Notes: generated by a model not told the origin, from the sequence alone. DNA of 19,638 nucleotides from an uncultured Prevotella sp. (GCA_900543585.1 UQRP01000040.1:1-19638); one strand, 5' to 3'. Positions 4,984 through 12,268 are shown, counted from the stretch's first letter. Program-made: numbers and translations.

Positions 4984-7554
4984 TTAGAAGAATCCTTTGT
5001 CGTTGTCCTTGTTGTTGAGCTTCTTCTCGGCGTTGTTCTGCTTGCCGGAGAAGAGGTTGTAGCTCAGGGTGATGCAGAATGTACGTTTCTGGCTGGTGAC
5101 GCGGTTCCAGCCATGCTTGTCAAGGACGTCGTTGTCGAGGATGCTGCTGTCGTATTTGGCGGCGGCGAAGGGGAAAATGCACACCAGACCTACCATGAGT
5201 TGTTTCTTTTGGTAGTAGACCATGAGATTCTGTGTGTTCTCGGCCGAGTTGATAAAGCTGCCGCTGAGCATCTTATACGGTATGCACTGGTAGTACTCAG
5301 CTCCCCAGCAGCCCTCGCGGACGTCCACGGTCCAGGACAGCGGCACGTAATGGTGGCGGTGGGTGCCGATGATGTCGCTCTTCTCCTTCTGCCACCGGTA
5401 GCCGCTCTCGAGCTCTATCGACAGCAGGTCGTTGCTGAAAGGTCGGAGGGCTAACAAGCCCGTGAAGCCATAGTTGAGCAGGTAGTCGCAGTTCTCGTCG
5501 CGTCCCACGATGACGCGTTCGTTATTAACCGTCTGCCACTGGTAGTAGGTGCTGAAGTCATCGTCAATCTTCCTGACATCAGCGGTCAGGTCCATGTTGA
5601 GCCAGGGCAGGTTGAGCGAGTAGGTGAGGCTGAGGTTCTTGTCGAGTGCGCTCTTCAGCCAGGGGTTGCCCGAGTAGATGAGTCCGGGTATGGTCATGGT
5701 GCTGTTGTTGCTCAGACTGGAGATGTTGGGCGTGATGGTCGACATCTTGCCGTGCAGACGCAGCGCGCCGTTCTTCACGTTGTAGGTGAGCAGGGCTTCG
5801 GGCGTGAAGTAGAGCTTGTGGTAGTGGGTGTCGTCGTTGCTCGTGTTGATGTATGTGGCTCCGAGGCTCACGCGGTAGCCTATCTTTGCGATGCTGCCGT
5901 TGAGCTGAGCGTAAGCGTAGTGTCTGTCGTCGGTGGCGTGGTATTTGTATTCCTCGTAGTCGGAGAGCATGTTGCTGATGCGGTAGTCCGACTTTGCCAG
6001 CGTGGCTTTGTATCCGAGAGCGAGCTGCGTGCGGCCCCAGTCTTTGGTATAGGCAGCCTCACCGATGAGCGAGTATTTGTTGTTGTGCTGCCGCATGTCG
6101 TCATCGAGTGTCTGCTCCGTCCTGGCGTTCTGGATGTTGTGTACGTGTTGGCTGTTGTGGAAAAGGGTGCCCACGGCGTTGAGTGTGATTTCGTGGCCCC
6201 CGGGCAACTTGCGGTCGAAGTAGAGGTCGAGGGACGGCGAGAAGCTATTCTGCCGCTGCCGCTTGTCCTGTGTGCCGTTGTGCCACAGCGGGTTGCCTTC
6301 GGCGTTGACGGCCATGTTGCTGTTCCAGAACCACGTGAAGATTGTCGGTGTGAACTTCGCCTGGAAGTTGAGGCTGTCGCCACGGGTGTAGAGGTACTTC
6401 AGGTTGAAGTCGTGGTTGGCATAGCCGAAGTGGTAGGTACCGCTGTAGTCGTAGGTGGCCCGTTTGTCGCCGTCTTTGAAGGTGTAGACATCCTGCTCGT
6501 CGCAGTTCGGCGCGTTGCGCAGTTCGAGTCGGTAGTCGAGAGAGAACTGATGCGGGCCGTGGTTGTACTTGGCATAGACGTTTGTGTTATTGAATCCCGC
6601 CTTCGTACCCTGCATCACGTCGAAGCCGGCGGCATAGCCGTTCTCGGCGGCACGGGTGTGGATGTCGAGTACGGTGCCGGCATCGGCGTAGCGGGCCGGG
6701 GGCACCACATAGTAGTCGACGTTGCGGATGTCCTTCGACTGCAGGGCCTTGAGATCGTTGTCGCTGGCCTCAATGCCGTTGATGAGAATCGTCAGTGACT
6801 TGCCCGAGAGGGTGGCGAGGTTGCCGCTGAGGACATCGACACGCAGTCCGGGGAGCGTGGCGACCAGCTGCTGACCCTGGCGTGCGGCCTTGACCTGCTC
6901 TTCGGAGAAGGTGTAGACATTGCGGTCCTCGCGCTCCATCTTTCGGCGGCCTTTCACGGTCACCGTCTTCAGGCTGTAGGCATCGGGTCGCATCGTCAGC
7001 ACGCCGACCTGCGCTGTGCTGACGTGGCGCACCACTCGGCGGTAGCCGATACAGGTGAGGCTGACGAGCACGTCGGTGGGTCGGCAGGGGATGACGAATT
7101 CGCCCGACGCCGTCGTCACACCGCCATTGATGAATGCCGAGTCGCGCGGACTGAGCACGGCGACATTGACAAACTCCATGGGTCGGCCTTTCTCATCGAC
7201 GACGCGCCCTGTGAGTTTGCGGTCTTCCTTCTGTGTGCACTCCACGAAAATCATGTCGGGCAGCGCGTGCCCCTTGTCGTCCTTTCCACCGCTGACCACC
7301 TTCATGCCGATGGGGTAGAAGCCGATGAGCTGGTGGATGGCGTCGGGCACGCTCTGGCCACGCACGTCGGTGGTGACCTTGAAGTCCTCAAGGTCGTTGT
7401 AGGCAAAGTTGATGACGTAATGCTTGGAGACAGTGCTCAGATAGCGCAGGGCGTCGGACATGGACGTACTGTGGAAAGAGTGGGAGATGGTCTGTGCGCT
7501 GAGCCTTGCAGCCATCAGGATGAGTGCAGCAAGAAATAAGAACTTGTTTTTCAT
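4984..7554 (-). CDS. TonB-dependent outer-membrane receptor/transducer with STN-like signalling domain
   Basis: The 856-aa protein begins with a signal peptide (hydrophobic residues about 4-19, cleavage near LSA-Q). An STN-like signalling region follows (about 22-105, containing MSDALRYLSTVSKHYVINFA), then a carboxypeptidase-regulatory-like beta-sandwich (about 113-195, from LTGRVVDEKGRPMEFVNVAV). Next come a plug domain (about 196-310, with LPGLRVDVLSG and ILINGIEASDNDLKAL) and a long beta-barrel (about 311-835) rich in aromatic, polar strands. The last strand, CITLSYNLFSG, is followed by an unusual Asn/Lys-rich tail of about 20 residues. The STN domain passes substrate binding to the periplasmic part of a FecR-like anti-sigma factor. 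The two genes just upstream encode exactly such an anti-sigma and an ECF sigma. No SusD-like lipoprotein follows, so this looks like a FecA-like or OMP_b-brl-type receptor rather than a glycan SusC/SusD pair. The ligand is unknown. The ATG overlaps the preceding stop by one base (TAATG), implying coupled translation. Confidence 0.85.
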   Translation of the reverse strand: MKNKFLFLAALILMAARLSAQTISHSFHSTSMSDALRYLSTVSKHYVINFAYNDLEDFKVTTDVRGQSVPDAIHQLIGFYPIGMKVVSGGKDDKGHALPDMIFVECTQKEDRKLTGRVVDEKGRPMEFVNVAVLSPRDSAFINGGVTTASGEFVIPCRPTDVLVSLTCIGYRRVVRHVSTAQVGVLTMRPDAYSLKTVTVKGRRKMEREDRNVYTFSEEQVKAARQGQQLVATLPGLRVDVLSGNLATLSGKSLTILINGIEASDNDLKALQSKDIRNVDYYVVPPARYADAGTVLDIHTRAAENGYAAGFDVMQGTKAGFNNTNVYAKYNHGPHQFSLDYRLELRNAPNCDEQDVYTFKDGDKRATYDYSGTYHFGYANHDFNLKYLYTRGDSLNFQAKFTPTIFTWFWNSNMAVNAEGNPLWHNGTQDKRQRQNSFSPSLDLYFDRKLPGGHEITLNAVGTLFHNSQHVHNIQNARTEQTLDDDMRQHNNKYSLIGEAAYTKDWGRTQLALGYKATLAKSDYRISNMLSDYEEYKYHATDDRHYAYAQLNGSIAKIGYRVSLGATYINTSNDDTHYHKLYFTPEALLTYNVKNGALRLHGKMSTITPNISSLSNNSTMTIPGLIYSGNPWLKSALDKNLSLTYSLNLPWLNMDLTADVRKIDDDFSTYYQWQTVNNERVIVGRDENCDYLLNYGFTGLLALRPFSNDLLSIELESGYRWQKEKSDIIGTHRHHYVPLSWTVDVREGCWGAEYYQCIPYKMLSGSFINSAENTQNLMVYYQKKQLMVGLVCIFPFAAAKYDSSILDNDVLDKHGWNRVTSQKRTFCITLSYNLFSGKQNNAEKKLNNKDNDKGFF

Positions 7555-8225
7555 TAGTCGGTCCCTCCTGCTGCTTCTAAGACGAGGACATCGCCGTCGA
7601 GGGTGACGTGGATGTGCTCGAACTGGTTCAGTTGCTCTACCACCTGCGTGGCATCATACTGCTTGTTCCAATTGAAATAGAGGCGGACACGGGCAGCCTC
7701 GGTGCTGCGCACTTCTGCCTTCAGCCCATAGTAGGCCGCCATCTCGTTGAGGATATTGCCTACGGGGGCATTGACAAACTGCTTCACGCCGTCTGCCGTT
7801 TGGGGCTGACTTTTGATGGTGTCGCGGGTGGCTGTAATGGGCTTAGTCTGAGCAGCAGATCTTGCCGGCTTTACCACCATTTCTTTCCGTGCTGTGTGGC
7901 GGTGGTGCCTGACAAGGGCGACGGTGGCAAAGGCCAGTCCCGACACGAAGACGAGTCCGATAAACACGGCGGCTACCTGCTGCCACAGCGTGAGGTGACG
8001 GCTTGCGGGCATATAGCGTTGTTGGAAACGCTGTAGCGCTGCTTCCGTCTCGGTTCCGTCAGGGCGTTGGCTCGCCGTAGGAGCGTCGTGGAGTGCGGCA
8101 GCGGTGTCGCACATCAGCCGGTAGTAATCCCGGCAGTCTTTGTCGGCCAGCACGTCCTGCCATTCCTCTTGCGAATAGCGGTCGGGCCGGTCCATCATCT
8201 GGATGAGTCGTTCAATCTTGTCCAT
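7554..8225 (-). CDS. FecR-like anti-sigma factor
   Basis: The 223-aa protein has a cytoplasmic N-terminal region (about 1-80; YSQEEWQDVLADKDCRDYYR) expected to hold the sigma factor. One membrane segment follows (about 83-104, VAAVFIGLVFVSGLAFATVA), then a Lys/Arg/Thr-rich linker. The periplasmic C-terminal part (about 145-223; VNAPVGNILNEMAAYYGLKA, then QLNQFEHIHVTLDGDVLVLE) resembles the STN/DUF4974-like C-terminal part of Bacteroidetes FecR proteins. The full FecR iron-transport domain is short or absent, so this is the compact form. It lies between the sigma gene (5 bp gap, with AAGGAA before the ATG) and the receptor gene (1-nt overlap). The expected role is to hold the sigma factor until the receptor's STN domain signals. 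Confidence 0.82.
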   Translation of the reverse strand: MDKIERLIQMMDRPDRYSQEEWQDVLADKDCRDYYRLMCDTAAALHDAPTASQRPDGTETEAALQRFQQRYMPASRHLTLWQQVAAVFIGLVFVSGLAFATVALVRHHRHTARKEMVVKPARSAAQTKPITATRDTIKSQPQTADGVKQFVNAPVGNILNEMAAYYGLKAEVRSTEAARVRLYFNWNKQYDATQVVEQLNQFEHIHVTLDGDVLVLEAAGGTD

Positions 8226-8230
8226 ATTCC

Positions 8231-8716
8231 TTATTTTGTTAGTTTCTCTTTGAGTGAGTCCAGGGCTTTGCGGATGCGCTTGTAGACGGCAGTCTCGCTG
8301 ATGCCCTCCTTCTTGGCAATCTCGGCGTAGGAGAGCTGTTGGTCGTAGCGCTGAGTGAGCACGTGGCGGCTGGTGTCGTCGAGCTCTGTGTCAAGGATGC
8401 GCCTCACGTTGTGGATGTGCTCTTCTATGTCGTCAGCGTTGTCGGACATCTGGCTGTCGAGGAGGTAGAGGCCCTGGAGACGTTCTTGGATGGTGCGGTT
8501 GCGCAGCACGTTGAGGCAGTGGTTGCGCAGGGCTGTCAGCAGATAGGTGCGTGCTGTGGAACCCGTCGGAAGGATGTCCTTGCTCATAAGGTTGGCAAAG
8601 ACTTCCGATACGGCGTCCTCGCTCTCCGCGTCGTCGTGGAGGAGCAGTCGGGCCAGCTGCTTCATGTCGGGATAGTGCTGGCGGAACAGTTGTACGATGG
8701 TCTCGTTGTTCTTCAT
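8231..8716 (-). CDS. ECF RNA polymerase sigma factor (full length)
   Basis: The 161-aa protein has both ECF regions. Region 2 spans about residues 7-80 (VQLFRQHYPDMKQLARLLL, ESEDAVSEVFANLMS, RNHCLNVLRNRTIQERL). Region 4 spans about 108-158: RHVLTQRYDQQLSYAEIAKK followed by EGISETAVYKRIRKALDSLK is a clear helix-turn-helix that binds the -35 part of target promoters. It is the first gene of a three-gene operon with the FecR-like anti-sigma and the STN-containing receptor, and presumably drives that operon's own expression. It is a relative of the shortened sigma ORF at the left end. A single AAAGTGTA core like that in arrays A and B lies at about 8725-8735, just before the ATG; its meaning is unclear. 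Confidence 0.92.
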   Translation of the reverse strand: MKNNETIVQLFRQHYPDMKQLARLLLHDDAESEDAVSEVFANLMSKDILPTGSTARTYLLTALRNHCLNVLRNRTIQERLQGLYLLDSQMSDNADDIEEHIHNVRRILDTELDDTSRHVLTQRYDQQLSYAEIAKKEGISETAVYKRIRKALDSLKEKLTK

Positions 8717-8804
8717 ACACTATATATACACTTTGGCTGTGAGAAACCTAACCTGAAAAGGAAAAGAAATAAAGACAGGGCAAAGTGGCACAAGTTTTTG
8801 CCTG

Positions 8805-8812
8805 CAAATGTA
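8805..8812 (-). promoter_or_regulatory. Possible -7 box of the sigma/anti-sigma/receptor operon
   Basis: TACATTTG on the minus strand fits TAnnTTTG, about 89 nt before the sigma gene's ATG. No TTG lies at the usual distance, which would fit a promoter read by an alternative sigma factor, but the call is weak. Confidence 0.35.
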
Positions 8813-8885
8813 ATAGTATTTAAGGAATTCCCGTCTCTTTTGAAAAAAAATATGGCATGATGGGCATTGTTCTCGTTTTTTTTCT

Positions 8886-8893
8886 TAGGTTTG
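8886..8893 (+). promoter_or_regulatory. Possible -7 box before the Rpn-type gene
   Basis: TAGGTTTG fits TAnnTTTG and lies 17 bp before the ATG at 8911. The nearest TTG (8867-8869) is only 16 bp away, so spacing is poor. An AAAAAGGA Shine-Dalgarno-like stretch lies between the box and the ATG. Confidence 0.3.
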
Positions 8894-8910
8894 CCACAAA
8901 AAGGAATGAT

Positions 8911-9803
8911 ATGGACGACGACAAGTATATTCGTTTTGATTGGGCCGCCAAGCGCATGCTACGCGACAAAGCCAACTTTGGCGTTTTTGAGGGGCTGATA
9001 ACAGTGCTCCTTAACGAACCAGTTCATATCGTCGAGATTTTGGAGAGTGAGAGCAATCAAAATGATGCCGACGATAAGTTTAATCGTGTGGATATTAAAG
9101 CGCGTGCAGCAAGGATGAAATCATTCTTGTGGAAATACAGCAGGCTCGAGAACTTTATTATTTGGAGAGGGTGCTCTATGGTGTTGCAAAAACCATTACG
9201 GAACACATTTCTTTAGGCGATAAGTACGATAAGGTGAAGAAGGTCTATTCCATCAGCATTCTGTATTTCGATTTAGGGCAGGGAGCCGACTATCTGTACC
9301 ATGGACAGACTTCGCTTGTTGGGGTGCATACTAAGGATACGCTGAAAATCAACACGCGTGATAAAGGCATTATAAAAATTAAGACACCCGAGGAAATTTT
9401 TCCGGAATACTTTATTATTCGTGTCAACGAGTTCAACGAAGTTGCCAAAACCCCACTTGAGGAATGGATAGATTACCTCAAGAGTGGTCATATCAAGGAT
9501 GATACCACTGCCCCAGGCCTACAGGAAGCTCGCCAGAAGCTTCAATACATGAAGATGGATAAGGCAGAGCGCAAAGCCTACGACCGCCATATTGACAATA
9601 TCATGGTGCAGAATGATGTGCTTGATACTGCTAAGATGGAGGGACGTGCAGAGGGACGTGCAGAGGGTCGAGCAGAGGGTCGAGCAGAGGGACTCGAAGA
9701 TGGCAAGAAAACTGTTGCTCGGAATCTAAAGGCTATGGGGATGGATATAGAGGCTATCGCAAAGGCGACAGGCCTTCATAAAGAGGAAATCGCCAGTTTG
9801 TAA
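8911..9803 (+). pseudogene. Rpn-family recombination-promoting nuclease/putative transposase, frameshifted
   Basis: The first part (from ATG 8911) begins DKYIRFDWAAKRMLRDKANF followed by GVFEGLITVLLNEPVHIVEIL, and reaches NRVDIKAR. The frame then changes at about 9109-9111. The frame that follows reads KDEIILVEIQQARELYYLER and continues to the normal end at 9803. Together they give one Rpn/PDDEXK_2-type protein of about 297 aa. The shift is a loss of one base (or gain of two) and falls exactly between the catalytic aspartate of VDIKA and the E-x-Q of VEIQQ. In the first frame translation runs off into unrelated residues to 9216. The C-terminus has the family's typical repeated RAEG segment (five near-copies of a 12-bp unit) and a final GMDIEAIAKATGLHKEEIASL-like helix pair. 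These proteins are nicking or cleaving nucleases linked to recombination. The lesion may be real or a sequencing error. There is no shift-promoting slippery heptamer. Confidence 0.8.
9642..9689 (+). repeat. Four 12-bp tandem repeats in the Rpn-type gene
   Basis: Units GGACGTGCAGAG (twice) and GGTCGAGCAGAG (twice) encode RAEG repeats, followed by a partial fifth copy. As 12 bp is a multiple of three, copy-number change would alter linker length without changing frame. This is a common feature of the family. Confidence 0.85.
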
Positions 9804-9812
9804 GGGCACAGT

Positions 9813-9874
9813 GGATATTTTCCGTGGGTCGAATATGAGTCTTTCTGGCGCAATGAATATTTCCCGTGGCACGG
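9813..9874. repeat. Three degenerate ~20-bp direct repeats downstream of the Rpn-type gene
   Basis: GGATATTTTCCGTGGGTCG (9813-), ATGAGTCTTTCTGGCGC (9835-) and ATGAATATTTCCCGTGGCAC (9853-) align as diverged copies of one unit (roughly ATGAATATTTCCCGTGG). No gene covers them. The rest of 9804-9993 holds only a weak CAAG/CTTG hairpin at about 9946-9960. Confidence 0.45.
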
Positions 9875-9993
9875 ATAGGCACATCGGAGCAACCTTTTTT
9901 GGGAGTAGAGAGCTCATGAACACGATCCTTTTACAAAAACAAGCAAAAAACTTGCTGTGATTCAAGGGCTGTGCCTTTGGGCTCCATGATGAG

Positions 9994-10464
9994 TCATTCG
10001 TAGACCACCAGGTTCCTTGGCAAGGTGATGACCTTCAGACGACGAAACCAGCGGCGTGGAGAGGCGGGGTCGATGCGCTCCGACTGGCTGCCAATGATGT
10101 AGTAGCTGGCAGAATAGTCGTCCATGAGGGCTGTGAAGGCAGACTTGATGCGCGAGCACTTCTCGTTGATGGCATTGTCTAAGGGATTGGTCAGCCTGTC
10201 TACGGTCTCCCGCATTTTGACTTTATCACCGTCGGGGCAGATGCCATTATAGATACTCAGTAGTTCATTGCAATATTCACTGAGGCGCTTGAACTCGATG
10301 CCCTCTTCGTGACGCAGAAATAATAGGTAAACGGCGCGATGGACAGGCGACAGTTGCACCTCGACGGTAGGCTTGCCTGTTGCAGGACTTCCCTCTAAGA
10401 GGATGCCAAGGTCATCATCCTTGCCACAGGCATCGATAACCGATTTATGCCTCAGGAGACACAC
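9994..10464 (-). CDS. Conserved Bacteroidetes hypothetical protein, N-terminus uncertain
   Basis: The product is about 156 aa from a GTG at 10464. I cannot assign a function. The body, VEVQLSPVHRAVYLLFLRHE followed by EGIEFKRLSEYCNELLSIYN, and later RLTNPLDNAINEKCSRIKSA then FTALMDDYSASYYIIGSQSE, looks like a conserved helical (possibly winged-helix-like) domain. As far as I can recall, it recurs in Bacteroidales hypothetical proteins. No ATG is available: the frame continues upstream of the GTG through a strongly hydrophobic stretch (LVIIILIFILVCLL) to a stop at 10522-10524 without a standard start codon. That stretch is antisense to an Asp/Glu/Lys-rich run of the divergent ORF, so it may be an accident, or the gene may have lost its true beginning. 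The start overlaps the divergent ORF by 18 bp. No promoter was found. Confidence 0.6.
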   Translation of the reverse strand: MCLLRHKSVIDACGKDDDLGILLEGSPATGKPTVEVQLSPVHRAVYLLFLRHEEGIEFKRLSEYCNELLSIYNGICPDGDKVKMRETVDRLTNPLDNAINEKCSRIKSAFTALMDDYSASYYIIGSQSERIDPASPRRWFRRLKVITLPRNLVVYE

Positions 10465-10905
10465 GAGGATAAAGATGAGGATTATTATAACCAGATCATC
10501 GCCAGACTCTATCGTGAGCCCTTACTTTCGCAGGCTGCCGCTGCGAAGAAGAAACAGGTGAAAGTCGAAGAAGATAATGCTAAAACTGCTGGACAGACAG
10601 AACAGGCTGCGAGCCCCGAGTTTGAGGAAAATAAGCCTGGAGAGAAAGAAACAAAAGTGAACCAGACGGAAGAACAGACATCCCCTATCTCTTTCAATGT
10701 GCCTGACGACAAGCCGGATAATGCGGAGCCTCTAAACGCCACCCTGACACCTGATGGACAGAAAGCACAGCCTGAGGGGCGGGAAGAGCGCGAGACCTCA
10801 TCTACAGAAGACACCCCTCGCCCCAAGGCGCCGTCCTTCCTTGATAAACTCAAGCAGCATCTGAAGAAGGGCCTCACCGATTTCACAAGAGATTTCGACG
10901 AATAA
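10447..10905 (+). CDS. Hypothetical acidic, low-complexity protein
   Basis: The 152-aa ORF begins MPQETHEDKDEDYYNQIIAR. Its middle is rich in Glu, Lys, Gln, Pro and Thr (probably disordered), and it ends in an amphipathic helix, PSFLDKLKQHLKKGLTDFTR. No signal peptide, membrane segment or known domain is visible. Codon use looks protein-like through its length. It lies 48 bp before, and in the same direction as, the HUH-type gene, so the two may be co-transcribed, but no promoter or strong ribosome-binding site is apparent. It overlaps the start of the divergent conserved hypothetical gene by 18 bp. I do not recognise it; the short C-terminal helix recalls membrane-tethering helices of cytoskeletal proteins, but that is only an impression. 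Confidence 0.5.
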   Translation: MPQETHEDKDEDYYNQIIARLYREPLLSQAAAAKKKQVKVEEDNAKTAGQTEQAASPEFEENKPGEKETKVNQTEEQTSPISFNVPDDKPDNAEPLNATLTPDGQKAQPEGREERETSSTEDTPRPKAPSFLDKLKQHLKKGLTDFTRDFDE

Positions 10906-10953
10906 GGCCCGGAGAAACAGCAAGGAATAGCGAGATAATCATATGAACAATCT

Positions 10954-12159
10954 ATGACGGACAAGAGACCACACTTCATTCCCGGCACCGGATGGCGCTA
11001 CGACTCAGAGCACTCCATGCGCCATCGCCTTGAAGGACACGACTACAAAGGTCGTAGCATCTATCAGATCACCATCACCTTAGATGACCGTAGCAAGCCA
11101 CGGCTGGGCAGCCTGAGATGGACAGAGGAGGGGAAGGCCGTCGTCGACCTCACGCCGCTTGGCGAGCGTGTAAGAAGCTGCTGGCAGCAGATTTCGCAGC
11201 GCCATCCAGGTGTTAGTTCCATTGTGCTTCAAATCATGCCGGAGCATCTTCACGGCGTGCTCTTCGTCACGCTTGCGCAGAAAGTCCATTTAGGGAAGAT
11301 CATCGCTGGCTTCAAAACCGGCTGCAGCCATGCGTGGTGGGAGATAGAGCCCGAGGTCTGTGGGGCGTCGCCGTCTAGTGCGCCGTCTAGTGCGCCGTCT
11401 TGTGCGCCGTCTTGTGCGCCGAATTATAATTCGGCGAACCCAACAGCGAACCCAACGGCGAACCCAACCGCGAACCCAACAGCGAACCCAACAGCGAACC
11501 CAACGGCGCTGTCTCTCCCTCGCAGCAAGGGCGCTAAGGGTCCCTCGCTCTTCTCTCCGGGCTATCAGGACTCGGTGCTCATAGGCAAGGGACAGCTGAA
11601 GAATATGATAAACTATGTGCTCGACAACCCACGACGAGCCTTGATAAAACGTGACAACCCCGACCTCTTCCGCGTCGTCAGTAATCTGAGCATTGGCGGC
11701 CGCACCTTCGCTGCTATCGGCAATCAATGGCTCCTCGACAAACCCATGCGGATGCAGGTGAGATGCCACAACAACACCTCAGAGCAAAACCTCAGACTCA
11801 TCGCCCTGCAAAAGGCTTACTTTCTCGAAATGGGAAAGATGGGGGCGGTGGTGGTGAGTCCCTGTATATCACCTGGCGAGAAGGAGATAGCACGTGCCGT
11901 CCTTGCTGCCGGGCAACCTCTGATTGTCATCTTGGAAAATGGCTTTCCACCGCTCTATAAACCTCCAGGCCGCTACTTCGAGGCCTGTGCTGAGGGCTTG
12001 TTGCTCATGCTCGCTCCGTGGCCCTATCATGCTGACCGCCGCACGATAACCCGCCAGCAATGTTTGGCGCTGAATGAGATGGCTGCCTCTATCTGTACAG
12101 ACCTCTGGACCCCGGAAATGGAATGGCAACTGCTCAATGAGCCGCCCATGGCAGAATGA
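10954..12159 (+). CDS. HUH/Y1 REP-associated-transposase-like protein with SLOG/DprA-like C-terminal region
   Basis: The 401-aa protein starts MTDKRPHFIPGTGWRYDSEH. The first part is like an IS200/RAYT-type Y1 nuclease: a beta strand IYQITITLDDR, then MPEHLHGVLFV with the His-hydrophobic-His metal motif (H98, H100), and later QLKNMINYVLDNPRRAL with a candidate nucleophile tyrosine (Y221). Between them lies a low-complexity insert (about 137-186) of SAPS/CAPS and NPTA repeats coded by 12-bp tandem repeats around a palindrome. The C-terminal part (about 270-390; KMGAVVVSPCISPGEKEIAR, then AAGQPLIVILENGFPPLYKP, GRYFEACAEGLLLMLAPWPY) looks like a Rossmann-type SLOG/DprA-like domain. Stand-alone Y1 proteins of this type process hairpin-bearing single-stranded DNA; the role of the extra domain is unknown. 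No flanking inverted repeats marking an insertion sequence were seen, so it is probably a resident gene. Confidence 0.7.
   Translation: MTDKRPHFIPGTGWRYDSEHSMRHRLEGHDYKGRSIYQITITLDDRSKPRLGSLRWTEEGKAVVDLTPLGERVRSCWQQISQRHPGVSSIVLQIMPEHLHGVLFVTLAQKVHLGKIIAGFKTGCSHAWWEIEPEVCGASPSSAPSSAPSCAPSCAPNYNSANPTANPTANPTANPTANPTANPTALSLPRSKGAKGPSLFSPGYQDSVLIGKGQLKNMINYVLDNPRRALIKRDNPDLFRVVSNLSIGGRTFAAIGNQWLLDKPMRMQVRCHNNTSEQNLRLIALQKAYFLEMGKMGAVVVSPCISPGEKEIARAVLAAGQPLIVILENGFPPLYKPPGRYFEACAEGLLLMLAPWPYHADRRTITRQQCLALNEMAASICTDLWTPEMEWQLLNEPPMAE
11371..11418 (+). repeat. Four 12-bp tandem repeats (CCGTCTWGTGCG) inside the HUH gene
   Basis: Copies at 11371, 11383, 11395 and 11407 are identical except for one A/T that splits them into two pairs. 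They encode SAPS/CAPS repeats in frame. Confidence 0.9.
11417..11436. repeat. Perfect 20-bp palindrome between the two repeat tracts
   Basis: CGCCGAATTATAATTCGGCG equals its own reverse complement. It joins the end of the first tandem tract to the start of the second, in the coding sequence (residues APNYNSA). Confidence 0.92.
11436..11507 (+). repeat. Six 12-bp tandem repeats (GAACCCAACNGC) inside the HUH gene
   Basis: Copies start every 12 bp from 11436 to 11496 and differ only at the tenth base (A, G, C, A, A, G). They encode the NPTA repeats; the variation is mostly in the wobble position. Confidence 0.92.
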
Positions 12160-12190
12160 GGGTAGAGATAGCGACTGTTGATAAATAAAT

Positions 12191-12214
12191 CCGCAAGAAC
12201 TTTGCGCTTTGCGG
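12191..12214. promoter_or_regulatory. Small inverted repeat overlapping the -33 element
   Basis: CCGCAA (12191-12196) and TTGCGG (12209-12214) form an inverted repeat that spans the TTTG of the following promoter. It could be an operator, or the weak tail hairpin of the preceding gene; there is no U-tract. Confidence 0.3.
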
Positions 12215-12231
12215 TTAATGTGCTATATTTG
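12201..12231 (+). promoter_or_regulatory. Promoter of the receiver/ATP-grasp gene
   Basis: TTTG (12201-12204), exactly 19 bp, TATATTTG (12224-12231) is a full match to the Bacteroidetes consensus. The leader would be about 30 nt. Confidence 0.75.
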
Positions 12232-12268
12232 CAGTTGAAATTGCAAAACTTATAGTAGCCAATTACCT

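Noticed and set aside
5752..6798. Long plus-strand ORF (348 aa, Val-rich) antisense to the receptor gene
   Set aside because: The composition is that of a shadow frame of a GC-rich gene; the minus-strand reading has clear domains.
9105..9131. Programmed ribosomal frameshift in the Rpn-type gene
   Set aside because: No slippery heptamer or downstream stem was seen; a one-base loss explains the data better.
10399..10446. FtsZ-like peptide (KVIILATGID) in frame just before the acidic ORF
   Set aside because: It follows a TAA at 10396, covers only about ten residues, and is antisense to the conserved hypothetical gene; most likely chance.
10954..12159. Complete IS200/IS605-type insertion sequence
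   Set aside because: No left and right end hairpins, no TnpB gene and no target duplication were seen, and the protein is much longer than TnpA.
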